Below are positions 44,101 through 53,645 of a DNA stretch of 64,000 nt, piece by piece. The DNA lies in contig NZ_JAPWGX010000005.1 of assembly GCF_027213965.1 (NCBI RefSeq), positions 124,001-188,000 of the forward strand, in the 5' to 3' direction. The stretch comes from Maritalea porphyrae. Lineage in GTDB: Bacteria; Pseudomonadota; Alphaproteobacteria; Rhizobiales; Devosiaceae. Position 1 is the stretch's first letter, and each line of letters starts with the position of its first letter. The position numbers and the translations under genes were made by a program. Below the pieces are notes generated by a model, which was not told the origin of the DNA, did not search any database, and saw only the letters and a program-made list of their open reading frames with translations.

Positions 44101-45528
44101 ATGGGTAAGCACACAGGTTTTCTCGAAATTGATCGCCAAGAAGCACGGTATGAACCAGCATCAGACCGCATTCGGCACTATAATGAATTCACGGTTCCGC
44201 TCACCGAGGGCGAAATTGTGCGTCAGGCATCTCGTTGCATGGATTGCGGCATCCCCTATTGCCACGGCGATACCGGTTGCCCCGTAAACAACCAAATTCC
44301 TGATTGGAATGATTTGGTTTATCAACGCGATTGGGAACGCGCCGCGTTAAATCTGCACTCGACGAACAACTTCCCCGAATTCACGGGCCGCATTTGCCCC
44401 GCCCCTTGTGAAGAGGCTTGTACGCTAAACTTGGAAGACCAACCCGTCACCATCAAAACGGTTGAGCAAACCATTGCCGACCGCGCGATTAAGAACGGCT
44501 GGATCAAACCACAACCTGCCAAAAAGAAAACCGGCAAAAAAGTCGCCATCGTCGGTTCAGGCCCTGCGGGTCTGGCTGCCGCCCAACAATTGGCGCGCGC
44601 CGGTCACGAAGTGCATCTTTTTGAGCGCGAAGCAAAAGCTGGTGGACTGCTCCGCTATGGCATTCCTGACTTCAAGATGGAAAAAAGCCATATCGACTTC
44701 CGCGTCGAACAGATGGAAGCCGAAGGTGTTACCTTCCACTACAATGAAAATATCGGCGTAACACGCACAATTGAAAACCTAAAAAGCAACCACGATGCCG
44801 TTCTTTTGTGCGGTGGTTCAGAGCATCCGCGTGACCCGGGTTGTGAGGGCGAGAAACTGGTTGGCGTCCACTATGCGATGCCGTTTTTGGTTCAGCAAAA
44901 TAAACGCAATGGCGGCGAGAATGTCGACGATCTTGATCCGATCCTTGCGACGGGTAAAAAAGTTGTGGTTATCGGTGGTGGGGACACAGCGTCTGACTGT
45001 GTGGGCACATCATTCCGTCAGGGTGCTGTTTCTGTCACCCAACTTGATATTCGCCCTCAGCCACCTGAAAAAGAAGACAAACTGACATCGTGGCCTAACT
45101 GGGCCATCAAAATGCGCACCTCATCATCGCAAGCTGAAGGCGCAAACCGAGAGTTTCAAGCAGCAACGCTTGAGATCATGGCCGACAAAATGGGTCATGT
45201 GAACGGCGTCAAATGCTCCCGCGTTGACAAAGCACGCAAACCGGTAGATGGCGGCGAGTTCATTTTGAAAGCAGATCTGGTGCTTATGGCGATCGGCTTT
45301 GCCCATCCTGTTTTTGAAGGCATGCTGGAAGAATTGGGCGCGGACTTAGATCCACGTAAAAATCTCTTTGCCGATACCATGTCCTATAAAACAAGCGTGG
45401 ACGGTGTTTACGCTGCAGGAGACATGCGCCGGGGCCAGTCCTTGGTGGTGTGGGCAATCCGCGAGGGCCGACAGGCCGCACGCTCGATTGACTTTGATCT
45501 CATGGGAAAAACAAGTCTGCCGCGCTGA
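44101..45528 (+). CDS. gltD: Glutamate synthase (NADPH) small subunit
   Basis: A 475-residue FAD/NADPH oxidoreductase that passes electrons to GltB. N-terminal cysteine clusters [16 protein letters not shown] and CPAPCEEAC ligate 4Fe-4S centres; FAD motif [14 protein letters not shown] and NADPH motif [11 protein letters not shown] follow; [15 protein letters not shown] near the C-terminus closes the FAD site. It starts 14 bp after gltB with AAGGAG upstream and is followed by a strong terminator. Confidence 0.97.
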   Translation: MGKHTGFLEIDRQEARYEPASDRIRHYNEFTVPLTEGEIVRQASRCMDCGIPYCHGDTGCPVNNQIPDWNDLVYQRDWERAALNLHSTNNFPEFTGRICPAPCEEACTLNLEDQPVTIKTVEQTIADRAIKNGWIKPQPAKKKTGKKVAIVGSGPAGLAAAQQLARAGHEVHLFEREAKAGGLLRYGIPDFKMEKSHIDFRVEQMEAEGVTFHYNENIGVTRTIENLKSNHDAVLLCGGSEHPRDPGCEGEKLVGVHYAMPFLVQQNKRNGGENVDDLDPILATGKKVVVIGGGDTASDCVGTSFRQGAVSVTQLDIRPQPPEKEDKLTSWPNWAIKMRTSSSQAEGANREFQAATLEIMADKMGHVNGVKCSRVDKARKPVDGGEFILKADLVLMAIGFAHPVFEGMLEELGADLDPRKNLFADTMSYKTSVDGVYAAGDMRRGQSLVVWAIREGRQAARSIDFDLMGKTSLPR

Positions 45529-45555
45529 ACCCACAATCAGTGCGAATGACTTGGC

Positions 45556-45597
45556 AAAAGCCGGCATCAATGTGACCCCATCGATGCTGGCTTTTTT
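45556..45597 (+). terminator. Intrinsic terminator after gltBD
   Basis: AAAAGCCGGCATC (45556-45568) and GATGCTGGCTTTT (45583-45595) form a 13-bp stem with one G-T wobble, followed by TTTT. It borders the stop of the convergent DUF459 gene. Confidence 0.88.
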
Positions 45598-46766
45598 TAT
45601 TCTTGCGGCGCGTCCGTTTCCGCGACTTCGCCAACCCCAAAGGCATCTGCCCGGCCTTTAGGGGCAACAAACATTTGTTCGAGCGGTAAAGGTTGTTGTT
45701 GCGGTGTCGTGGCCCGAACCAATTCGCCACTAGACCGGCGAACTTCGCCCAGTTCTCGCACCGCCCCTGCCAGTTCTAGCTTGCGAATTTGCGCAATGCC
45801 TTGAAAAGGTGGTCGCAACATATCAAAAGCGTCAGTGCCAACCAGCGGATCCACCACCGCAATGCTGATCTCGCCACCGCGATAATATTGTTGAATCATT
45901 TTATCGATAAAGAATGCTGCCTTGTCACTACCCGCAGACGAAAGATGGATACCATCACTCTTGCGCATCAAAACATTTTGCCCATTTAAGTCTGGTCCAT
46001 AAGACGTATAACCGCCCTCTTCATTCGCAAATCGTTCGTAAATATCCACATAATCCGCCCCATTGGCAAAGGCCGTCAACCGATGAAGGGATGTTATTTG
46101 GCTCATGGATTTTGAATAAGACGTTTTGCTCATGGGCGGCAACCCCATCCAAACGACAGGTTTTTTGGCGTCGCTAAGCTTGCGCAAGAACAGGTTCAAC
46201 CGTCGCTCATATTCTAAACGCCATCCATCAGTCAGCGGTTCAAATCGCCCTTCTGCGGACTTAATCTCTTGGCGATCATTAATCCCAATTGCGACCACAA
46301 CCAGATCGAACTTTAAGGTCGCCAAATAGTCATCAATCGCAGCGTTCCAATCAAAATAATCGTCCCGCACAAAACCTGAAGACCCCACGCCTTTGCTGAC
46401 AATCGCCAATTGGGTTTCCTTGGCATAAAAGCGGTCCAGTGCCTTGGCCAAATCAATCGCCAAACTATCACCAACTACGAGAAGAACCTTTGCATCGGGT
46501 TCCTTCTCTATCATTTTGATCACCGGCACTGTTGTAATGCTAGGTGACGACTTCCGTTTGGTCGTCGTTTTTTTGGGTGGCGCCGCTTTTTCCTTTGCAG
46601 ATTTGTTTCGACCAAACAGCACATCAAACAGCGAGCGTTTCTTTGGTTTCTCCGCCTGTGCAACTTCAATGCGATCTTGCGCAAACACAACGTTGCCCCA
46701 CGTTGGCAACGTAAGTGGTGCCAAAATCAGCAAAAACAACAATGTGATTCGAAGTATCCGGGCCAT
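45597..46766 (-). CDS. Exported SGNH-hydrolase-like protein (DUF459)
   Basis: A 389-residue protein with a signal peptide or membrane anchor (residues 1-29), a Lys/Thr/Pro-rich linker to about 85, and a DUF459/SGNH fold: block I VVGDSLAID with the nucleophile Ser, block III GIND, and block V DGIHLSSAGSDKAA with catalytic Asp and His. Homologues are periplasmic; activity on acylated or acetylated polysaccharide or peptidoglycan is plausible. It is third in an apparent galE - lytic transglycosylase - DUF459 operon, which supports an envelope role. Confidence 0.85.
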   Translation of the reverse strand: MARILRITLLFLLILAPLTLPTWGNVVFAQDRIEVAQAEKPKKRSLFDVLFGRNKSAKEKAAPPKKTTTKRKSSPSITTVPVIKMIEKEPDAKVLLVVGDSLAIDLAKALDRFYAKETQLAIVSKGVGSSGFVRDDYFDWNAAIDDYLATLKFDLVVVAIGINDRQEIKSAEGRFEPLTDGWRLEYERRLNLFLRKLSDAKKPVVWMGLPPMSKTSYSKSMSQITSLHRLTAFANGADYVDIYERFANEEGGYTSYGPDLNGQNVLMRKSDGIHLSSAGSDKAAFFIDKMIQQYYRGGEISIAVVDPLVGTDAFDMLRPPFQGIAQIRKLELAGAVRELGEVRRSSGELVRATTPQQQPLPLEQMFVAPKGRADAFGVGEVAETDAPQE

Positions 46767-46781
46767 TAAACAGATCGCAAA

Positions 46782-47993
46782 TCAGTTAGAATTCATGACA
46801 CTATTATAGACACCAATCGTGGCAAAGCCATCTGCTAAGTGCCCGTGGCGTTTTTGCCATTGCCGCAGTGCATCTTGGCTAATTGGACCAAAGCGTCCAT
46901 CCAGTTTATCGGCGTAAAAACCAAGCTTCATCATTCGCTTTTGCAGTTCTATCCTTTGCTGACGGTTTAGGAATTTTGCTTGCCGGGGCCAACTGTTCAC
47001 AAATGGCCCTGCCCCTTTAAGTCGATCCGTCAAATGGGCGACTGCCAACGCATAAGAATCCGCAAAGTTATAGCCTTTGAGTGCCAAATAATTCTGTGTC
47101 ATCAAAAATTTAGGCCCACCGGCCCCAGCTGGCACATATAAAAAGACCTGCTCGTCCAAATCCCCAAATTTGCGCCGCTTGACCCTTGTAACGCCACGCT
47201 CTGCAAAAAATGAAATGGATCGTAATTGAGTTCGGCCAGCCAACATATAGTCAAACCCTTTTGGAAGATCGACTTCATAGCCCCAATCTTGGCCTGGCTG
47301 ATAACCAACACCCAATAGCCATTTTGCGCTAGACGCTAACGCATCGCCTAGTGAGCCGTGCGGGTCGCGTTTGCCATCCCCATCAAAATCCGTTCCATGG
47401 GTCAGGAAAGCACTTGGCATAATCTGCAAATGACCAAGAGCACCCGCCCATGAGCCCTTTAAGCCAGATACTGGTGCCTCGCCGCGCGCATAAATCTGTA
47501 GTGCGGCGATCAGCTCGGCTTCGTCCAGCTTTACCCGACCACGCCTTTGATGCACCAGGCTAAACAGCGAACGCAAAACCGGCTTGAAATAGCGATCATT
47601 ATTCATGATCGCACCATAATCGGTCTCAACACCCCAAATGGCTGCCAACATGTATGGATCAACTCCATATGCATTGCCAACACGATTGAAAAGCGCCTCG
47701 TTTTTGCCAAACGCGGAACGCCCACGTTCAATCCGATCTGCGGTGATGCGCTGATCCAAATAAGACCAAACCGGCTTTTCAAATTCAGGCTGGCTGCCTT
47801 GGGACACTTTTATTGATGGGTCAGGTTTTAAGCCCTTTGTTGCTGCGCGATAAACTGTTTTGGGTATGCCTGCCGACAGTGCTTTTTTCTCAAAGCCAAC
47901 CAAAAATTGGTCAAAGCTCTCTTGAGGGGCAGAAAACGCCACCCCAGAAAACGCTGCATAGACAACAGCGAGAAAAACAACAACAAAGCGCAT
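46782..47993 (-). CDS. Lytic murein transglycosylase (MltB-like) with peptidoglycan-binding domain
   Basis: A 403-residue periplasmic enzyme cleaving the glycan strand to 1,6-anhydromuropeptides. Signal peptide to about residue 22; SLT_2/MltB domain with catalytic Glu in AAIWGVETDYG, GALGHLQIMPSAFL and DFDGDGKRDPHGSLGDALAS; C-terminal PG-binding repeat (LQKRMMKLGFYADKLDGRFG). ATG 47993 follows GGGAGG. It lies 41 bp after galE and 15 bp before the DUF459 gene on the same strand. Confidence 0.93.
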   Translation of the reverse strand: MRFVVVFLAVVYAAFSGVAFSAPQESFDQFLVGFEKKALSAGIPKTVYRAATKGLKPDPSIKVSQGSQPEFEKPVWSYLDQRITADRIERGRSAFGKNEALFNRVGNAYGVDPYMLAAIWGVETDYGAIMNNDRYFKPVLRSLFSLVHQRRGRVKLDEAELIAALQIYARGEAPVSGLKGSWAGALGHLQIMPSAFLTHGTDFDGDGKRDPHGSLGDALASSAKWLLGVGYQPGQDWGYEVDLPKGFDYMLAGRTQLRSISFFAERGVTRVKRRKFGDLDEQVFLYVPAGAGGPKFLMTQNYLALKGYNFADSYALAVAHLTDRLKGAGPFVNSWPRQAKFLNRQQRIELQKRMMKLGFYADKLDGRFGPISQDALRQWQKRHGHLADGFATIGVYNSVMNSN

Positions 47994-48034
47994 ATGGGCC
48001 TCCCAACGTCGTGGAGGGAATAATGACAGTTGTT

Positions 48035-49036
48035 TTAGCCCATTTCAGGGCGATCATTGCGCGTTAGGAGATATTTTTCCCAGCCGAACGCGTGCTCCAC
48101 AATTTCCCGCAAATCATCATGTTTTGGCTCCCAGCCAAGCACAGAACGTGCGCGATCCGCTTGCGCAACGATGGCTGCAGGGTCACCAGCACGCCGTCCA
48201 GTTTCTTCGGCAACAAAGTCAACACCCGTCACTTTCTTGACCACATTGACCACCTCACGGACACTATAGCCACGTCCATAACCGCAATTCATTGTGGTGC
48301 TTTCGCCCCCATTGCGCAAATAGTCGAGCAGCAACGCGTGTGCTTCGGCCAAATCGGTGACATGAATATAGTCCCGAATGCCTGTTCCATCAGGCGTATC
48401 GTAATCCGTGCCAAAAATCTTCATTTTGTCACGTTGCGCAAGAGCTGTTTGGCACGCCACCTTGATCAAATGTGTGGCCAAGGGGGTTGATTGGCCCGAG
48501 CGCCCTTGTGGGTCCGCCCCCGCAACGTTGAAGTACCGCAACACGCCATATTTTATGTCATGGGAAAATGCTACGTCTTCCAACATCATTTCGCTCATTA
48601 GCTTGGAGCGCGCATATGGAGATTGTGGGCTAAGCGGATTATCTTCCCCAACGGGTTCCAAACCGGCCATGCCATAAACCGCAGCGGTAGATGAAAAAAT
48701 GAAGTTCTTCACACCCGCGTTAACAGCAGCCTCAATTAAATTTCGCGTCGTCGCCGTATTATTTTGATAGTACTTCAGCGGGTTCTCAACCGACTCGGGC
48801 ACAACAATTGACCCGGCAAAATGCAAGATAGATTTGATGCCACGTTCCTGCAGCAGCGCGGTCACATTTTCAACATCGCCAGCATTGCCTTCAACAAAAT
48901 CAACGCGGTCGTCGATGGCCCATTGGAAGCCTGTTGTCAGATTGTCTAATACAGTAACTTTTTCACCTGCATCCGCCAAACGCAAAACTGTATGCCCGCC
49001 AATATAGCCAGCACCGCCTGTCACCAAAATGCTCAT
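48035..49036 (-). CDS. galE: UDP-glucose 4-epimerase
   Basis: A 333-residue NAD-dependent epimerase interconverting UDP-glucose and UDP-galactose. N-terminal Rossmann motif VTGGAGYIGGH, catalytic S-x(n)-YxxxK as FSSTAAVYG and SPYARSKLM, and the C-terminal GWEPKHDDL segment. It is divergent from galU, so both enzymes of UDP-sugar supply share one intergenic region (49037-49143). Confidence 0.95.
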   Translation of the reverse strand: MSILVTGGAGYIGGHTVLRLADAGEKVTVLDNLTTGFQWAIDDRVDFVEGNAGDVENVTALLQERGIKSILHFAGSIVVPESVENPLKYYQNNTATTRNLIEAAVNAGVKNFIFSSTAAVYGMAGLEPVGEDNPLSPQSPYARSKLMSEMMLEDVAFSHDIKYGVLRYFNVAGADPQGRSGQSTPLATHLIKVACQTALAQRDKMKIFGTDYDTPDGTGIRDYIHVTDLAEAHALLLDYLRNGGESTTMNCGYGRGYSVREVVNVVKKVTGVDFVAEETGRRAGDPAAIVAQADRARSVLGWEPKHDDLREIVEHAFGWEKYLLTRNDRPEMG

Positions 49037-49143
49037 TGCACGTCCTCAAACATTGTTAATCACTTCCCGTCTATCACTTGAAGGGTTGCGATTGCATTAC
49101 ACAATGACTAGTTGTGTTACAAATACTGTCAAAGGAAAACCCA

Positions 49144-50046
49144 TTGAGCAAAAAAGTCCGCACAGCCGTTTTTCCCGTCGCCGGCCTTGGCACACGCTTT
49201 CTGCCTGCGACCAAAGCCATGCCCAAAGAAATGCTGCCCGTTGTCGATAAGCCGTTGATTCAATATGCGGTTGATGAGGCACGTGAAGCCGGAATTGAGC
49301 ACTTCGTATTTGTGACAGGTCGCAATAAGGGCGTTATTGAAGACCATTTTGACCGGCAAGTTGAACTGGAAATCACCCTCCACCAACGTCAAAAACACGA
49401 CATGTTGAAAATGTTGGGCGAAGGTTTGCCAAAACCGGGCCAAACAAGTTTCACCCGCCAGCAGGAACCAATGGGCTTGGGACACGCGGTCTGGTGCGCG
49501 CGCGACATTGTGGGCAACGAACCCTTTGCGCTGCTGCTGCCGGACATGTTGATGCGGTCAAAACCGGGCGTTTTGAGCCAAATGATGGAAAGCTACAATG
49601 AGCGTGGCGGCAATATTATTGCTGTTGAAGAGGTTGAGCCAAACGATGTCAGCTCTTACGGCGTAGTTGGCCGCGGAGAAGGCCCGGACAAAGGCTTTGC
49701 AATCTCTGAGATGGTTGAAAAACCTGCGGTTGATCAAGCGCCCTCAAATCTTATTATTTCAGGCCGCTATATTTTGCAGCCCGAGGTGTTTGATCTCCTG
49801 AGCAAACAGTCCAAAGGCGCAGGCGGCGAAATCCAAATCACAGATGCCATGGTCACTTTGATGAATGAGCAAAACTTTACCGGCGTCAAATATGATGGTC
49901 ACAGTTTTGACTGCGGATCTAAAGTTGGATTTCTCACCGCCAATGTTATTTTTGCGATGGATCGCGACGATATTGCTGACGAATTTAAGCAAGAATTGCG
50001 TACAGTTGCGGCCCAATTGCTCAAAAACTTCTCTATTGGCGACTAA
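49144..50046 (+). CDS. galU: UTP-glucose-1-phosphate uridylyltransferase
   Basis: A 300-residue enzyme making UDP-glucose for envelope polysaccharides. Nucleotide-binding start KVRTAVFPVAGLGTRFLPAT, then PKEMLPVVDKPLIQYAVDEA, QQEPMGLGHAVWCA and LLLPDMLM. TTG 49144 is taken as start because the protein then begins as GalU proteins normally do, with AGGA nine bases before; an upstream start at 49114 would add ten odd residues. Its 3' end overlaps the convergent outer-membrane gene by 14 bp. Confidence 0.95.
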   Translation: MSKKVRTAVFPVAGLGTRFLPATKAMPKEMLPVVDKPLIQYAVDEAREAGIEHFVFVTGRNKGVIEDHFDRQVELEITLHQRQKHDMLKMLGEGLPKPGQTSFTRQQEPMGLGHAVWCARDIVGNEPFALLLPDMLMRSKPGVLSQMMESYNERGGNIIAVEEVEPNDVSSYGVVGRGEGPDKGFAISEMVEKPAVDQAPSNLIISGRYILQPEVFDLLSKQSKGAGGEIQITDAMVTLMNEQNFTGVKYDGHSFDCGSKVGFLTANVIFAMDRDDIADEFKQELRTVAAQLLKNFSIGD

Positions 50047-51217
50047 AACGCAAACCCGCTTCAAGCTTATGTGTGCGTAGAACCGCTGCGGGCTCTTCGC
50101 GGAACGCAAAACTGTAATTGGCAAAAGCAGACAATTGCTTATTGGCCTGATATTGCACGCCAAGCCCGGCACGGCTGGTCAGTATCTGATCAACGCTTGA
50201 TTGATAGTGCTGGCGTTCAACTTCACCAAACATAGAAATTTGGGTACGCGAATTCATCTGATGATTGAATGTAAGGCGTCCCGTGTCCACAATGCGCATC
50301 GGCTCGCCGGCAACAGTTGATGGGCTAACGCTCGTGTTCGCATCTAGACTGAATTGCGAGGTATCGGTTGCCTGCCATTGCAATGCAGCATTGTAAGTAA
50401 ACGTTTGAACCGCATCCAAACTCGCATCGTCAAATGTTTGGCGCAATTGCCCCAAAGAAATATCGCCGCGCAGCCGCTCGTCAAAATTCAATGAAGCACC
50501 GACCTGAGCTTCATAGGACCAATTGTTACGCGACGCGGCAAGAGCTGCGGACCCAGCATCATAGCGCGATCGGTTCAGCTGCGTATCCACAAATATCCCG
50601 ATTTTAGGCGTGAGCTCGCGCGAAATGCGCCCACCGACCCCATAGGTCCAAGCATTATTCTCAGCGTTGGATTGCAGCGCACCATCATTTAACTGTGATG
50701 CTGCCGTCTGAGATCGACCAACAGACCCACGCAATTGCACGCCCGTCTTGCTGAACTGGTGGCTGTAGCTGCCATTCAGACCAAGTTGTTGATCATGCCC
50801 ACCAATTTTTACGCCTGTTGGCAGATCAGGATCGGATGATTGAGGTTGAGAAAGATTATAGGACAAACCAAATCCCAACTGAGAATGCTGGTTCAGCTGC
50901 TGGCCAAAGTTGCTCTGCAACCCTAGTGATCTTGGCGTGAAATGCTCAGCACCCATTTGATCCAGCACCATATTGCCGCTTAGGCTAGCGGTAAAATCGT
51001 CGCCTTGTCTTTGCAAACTAAACTCAGGGGCTGCCACAAGAAAATGGGACGTGGTGCCTGACGCATTTTCAAATCCACCGCGCAAACTGATCGCGCTCGT
51101 TAGATCCCAATCCCCTAAAACAGCCTGTGCATGGCTGATGGACGGCAATGTACCGACGCCAAAAAACAGAACAATCGCCAGTGATCGCCGCAAGCTGGCA
51201 TTTGAGTTTGTTGACAC
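50033..51217 (-). CDS. Outer-membrane beta-barrel protein
   Basis: A 394-residue protein with a signal peptide (to about residue 31, GVGTLPSISHAQA). The rest shows alternating hydrophobic/polar strands with aromatic girdles (LGFGLSYNLSQ, WTYGVGGRIS, WSYEAQVGASLNF, LSAFANYSFAF), as in transmembrane barrels, and a final strand ending LEAGLRFSRQ. I see at least a dozen strands. It resembles putative BBP2-type barrels of unknown function; a role in polysaccharide export or as a porin cannot be decided. Overlaps galU tail-to-tail. Confidence 0.72.
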   Translation of the reverse strand: MSTNSNASLRRSLAIVLFFGVGTLPSISHAQAVLGDWDLTSAISLRGGFENASGTTSHFLVAAPEFSLQRQGDDFTASLSGNMVLDQMGAEHFTPRSLGLQSNFGQQLNQHSQLGFGLSYNLSQPQSSDPDLPTGVKIGGHDQQLGLNGSYSHQFSKTGVQLRGSVGRSQTAASQLNDGALQSNAENNAWTYGVGGRISRELTPKIGIFVDTQLNRSRYDAGSAALAASRNNWSYEAQVGASLNFDERLRGDISLGQLRQTFDDASLDAVQTFTYNAALQWQATDTSQFSLDANTSVSPSTVAGEPMRIVDTGRLTFNHQMNSRTQISMFGEVERQHYQSSVDQILTSRAGLGVQYQANKQLSAFANYSFAFREEPAAVLRTHKLEAGLRFSRQ

Positions 51218-51379
51218 GTTTTTCGCCGCTCATGATTGGAAAATCTTCTTTCGCATCCTGATATATTATGGTTAACGAACTGATAAAATCGACAAGCAGA
51301 TTTTTAGAAAAACTGACGATATTCAAGGACTTGCACTGCAGCGCAGGCCAACGCAATTGAGCATCACTCACCCCCGTTA

Positions 51380-51394
51380 TTAACAGCTGATTAG
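51380..51394. promoter_or_regulatory. Near-match CtrA-type box upstream of motA-like gene
   Basis: TTAACAGCTGATTAG matches TTAA-N7-TTAA in seven of eight defined bases and is followed three bases later by another TTAAC. It lies 79 bp before the stator gene. CtrA controls motility genes in many alphaproteobacteria, but this is weak evidence. Confidence 0.3.
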
Positions 51395-51472
51395 CCTTAA
51401 CGATGTACACTGCACCCAATTGAATTGACCTAGCGCCCGCGTATTTTGGGCTGCAGTAAGGAGTAAGGTCGC

Positions 51473-52240
51473 ATGGATTTAGCCACCATTCTGGGCATGT
51501 TAGCCGGCGCCGGCTTTATTTTCCTCGCCATCTTTATGGGCGGTTCGATCACCCAGTTTATCGATCCACCATCCATGATGATTGTGGTCGGCGGCGGACT
51601 GGCTGCAACACTTATTCGTTTCCCACTCGCTGGCGTTGTAACCGCATTCGGAACCGGCGGCAAAGTTGCGTTTACCCACAAAAAAGTCGACCCGAGAGAG
51701 CTGATAGAACAAATCGCAGAAATGGGCGATATCGTACGCAAAAATGGCCCACTTGGACTGGAAAACGTCGAGGTTGACGATGCAAACCTAAAAAAGGGCG
51801 CGCAATATATCGCTGATGGATATGACGCCGGGTTTATTCGCGAAACAATGGAATTGGAACGCGATCAATTCACCACACGTTTGTCAGAGGGCCAACGCGT
51901 GTTCAAATCCTTGGGTGATGCGGCTCCAGCTTTTGGGATGATCGGCACACTTGTGGGCTTGGTGCAAATGTTGGCCAACATGTCTGACCCTGCAGCCATT
52001 GGCCCTGCGATGGCGATCGCTTTGTTGACCACACTCTATGGCGCGGTTTTGGCCAACCTTGTTTGTCTGCCGATTTCAGACAAACTCACAGCAAAACTAG
52101 CGCTTGAGGATATCAACCAAACCCTGATCATTGACGGCATTATGTCGATCCGCGACGGCAAAAGCCCGGCACTCATCAAAGAGATGTTGACCGCCTATTT
52201 GCCTGAAAAAATGCGCGAGAGTTTGGATGAGGCGGCTTAA
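51473..52240 (+). CDS. Flagellar motor stator protein, MotA/PomA type
   Basis: A 255-residue membrane protein with four segments: 1-22 and 29-50, then a cytoplasmic loop (VDPRELIEQIAEMGDIVRKNG) and two C-terminal segments (GMIGTLVGLVQMLANMSDP, AIALLTTLYGAVLANLVCLP). The conserved prolines and the TLLTTLYGAVLANL block are those of sodium-type PomA more than of proton-type rhizobial MotA. It pairs with the PomB-like gene 37 bp downstream. No other flagellar genes are in the window. Confidence 0.88.
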   Translation: MDLATILGMLAGAGFIFLAIFMGGSITQFIDPPSMMIVVGGGLAATLIRFPLAGVVTAFGTGGKVAFTHKKVDPRELIEQIAEMGDIVRKNGPLGLENVEVDDANLKKGAQYIADGYDAGFIRETMELERDQFTTRLSEGQRVFKSLGDAAPAFGMIGTLVGLVQMLANMSDPAAIGPAMAIALLTTLYGAVLANLVCLPISDKLTAKLALEDINQTLIIDGIMSIRDGKSPALIKEMLTAYLPEKMRESLDEAA

Positions 52241-52277
52241 AGCGGCCCAACAATATAATGACTAGAGGAACCAGATA

Positions 52278-53138
52278 ATGGGCAAAAAGAAAGAAAAGGC
52301 GGCTGGCGGGAGTGACATCCCCGAATGGCTCGTCACATTTGCCGATCTCATGTCCATTCTGGTGTGTTTCTTTGTTTTGATCATTTCATTTTCCATTCAA
52401 GATGATGAAAAACTGCAGGTCGTTGCAGGCTCCATGAAGGATGCATTTGGTGTCATCAAAACGGAAGCTAAAGCGGGTATTATTGAACGCGATGGCAACC
52501 CGCAACGTGATTTTGTGAAATCCGTTACAACTGAAGAGAGCACCAACCAAACCGAATTTGCCGAGATTAAACACAATGAACGCTCCAAACAGGGGCCAGA
52601 GGCAAATACCCACGATATTGAAAAGTCCGACGTGGAAACCCCGCGTGAGTTCGCTTTGGCCACAACAACCTTGCGTCAAGCCTGGCAAGAACTGCCTGAT
52701 ATTACCTTTGTTGCTGACAATTTGCTGATTGAGGAAACGGAAGAAGGACTGCACATCCAAATCGTGGACCAAGAAGGTCGCACCATGTTCCCTGAAGGAT
52801 CAAAATATCCCTATGAGGTGACGCGCCAAGCTATCGCTATCATGACCCCAATTTTAAAAAGCTTGCCAAACCAAATTAGGGTCACCGGGCACACAGCCGC
52901 CGGCGCTTCTTACCACACGGCCTCCTATGGGCCTTGGGAACTATCATCTGATCGAGCGAATGTTGTGCGTCGCCTAATGGAAGAATTTGGCATGCCATCT
53001 GAGCGCATTTTTTCCGTGGTCGGCAAAGGGGACGCAGACCCACTCTTTCCAAACGATCCCTACCTTTCGGCAAATCGCAGAATATCAATTCTTGTGATGC
53101 AAGAAAGCCCACCGGTACCGATTGAGCTAAAACCATAA
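52278..53138 (+). CDS. Flagellar motor stator protein, MotB/PomB type with OmpA domain
   Basis: A 286-residue protein. Single N-terminal membrane segment with the ion-carrying Asp in WLVTFADLMSILVCFFVLI, a plug/linker region to about 140, and a C-terminal OmpA-like peptidoglycan-binding domain (IRVTGHTAAG, SSDRANVVRRLMEEFGM, SANRRISILV). The TFADLMS...FFVLIISFS pattern is PomB-like, suggesting sodium coupling, plausible for a marine cell. ATG 52278 has GAGGAACC upstream. Followed by a strong terminator. Confidence 0.88.
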   Translation: MGKKKEKAAGGSDIPEWLVTFADLMSILVCFFVLIISFSIQDDEKLQVVAGSMKDAFGVIKTEAKAGIIERDGNPQRDFVKSVTTEESTNQTEFAEIKHNERSKQGPEANTHDIEKSDVETPREFALATTTLRQAWQELPDITFVADNLLIEETEEGLHIQIVDQEGRTMFPEGSKYPYEVTRQAIAIMTPILKSLPNQIRVTGHTAAGASYHTASYGPWELSSDRANVVRRLMEEFGMPSERIFSVVGKGDADPLFPNDPYLSANRRISILVMQESPPVPIELKP

Positions 53139-53170
53139 AAAAAGGCGCCGAATGTGGCGCCCTTTTTTTT
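53137..53170 (+). terminator. Intrinsic terminator after the stator pair
   Basis: GGCGCC / GGCGCC with GAATGT loop, flanked by AAAAAAA and CTTTTTTTT, so it can serve both this operon and the convergent nfeD gene. Confidence 0.92.
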
Positions 53171-53192
53171 GCAATGCTAACGAATGCTTTTG

Positions 53193-53642
53193 TTAAACCG
53201 CTTCAACATGGAGCATGGTTGCCTCTACGGAGGTCACTTTGACCTTGGTGCCTTTGGCCAATTCTGGCCCCGTGACCCGCCAAAAACTATCACCAACCTT
53301 TAACGATCCAATGCCATCAACGATGGGTTCATCAAGGCTAAAAACTTGCCCGATGAGCTTTTCGTTTCTGGCATTTAGAAATGGTCGGTCCGATACATCT
53401 TTGCGCCCTTTGAAGTATAGTGTCCAAACCGCAACGCATGAAACTGAAAGTACAGCAAACAAAATCCACTGCATTTGCCAGTTCAATGCTTGTGTGAGCG
53501 TGGCCAAACCCACCAATACCGCAGCAAGGCCAAACCAAACAAAAATACCACCAGGAACAACCAGTTCAATTGCCAACAGCACAAAACCGCCAATGACCCA
53601 CGACCAGCCGCCATATTCAATAATCAGTGCCACTAGATCCAT
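53193..53642 (-). CDS. NfeD family membrane protein
   Basis: A 149-residue protein: three hydrophobic segments in residues 10-75 (GGFVLLAIELVVPGGIFVWF, then LVGLATL and LFAVLSVSCVAVW) and a C-terminal OB-fold (LIGQVFSLDEPIVDGIGSLKVGD, WRVTGPELAKGTKVKV). This is the short NfeD form that partners SPFH proteins in membrane microdomains. It starts 3 bp after the SPFH gene stop. Confidence 0.92.
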   Translation of the reverse strand: MDLVALIIEYGGWSWVIGGFVLLAIELVVPGGIFVWFGLAAVLVGLATLTQALNWQMQWILFAVLSVSCVAVWTLYFKGRKDVSDRPFLNARNEKLIGQVFSLDEPIVDGIGSLKVGDSFWRVTGPELAKGTKVKVTSVEATMLHVEAV

Positions 53643-53645
53643 CTT

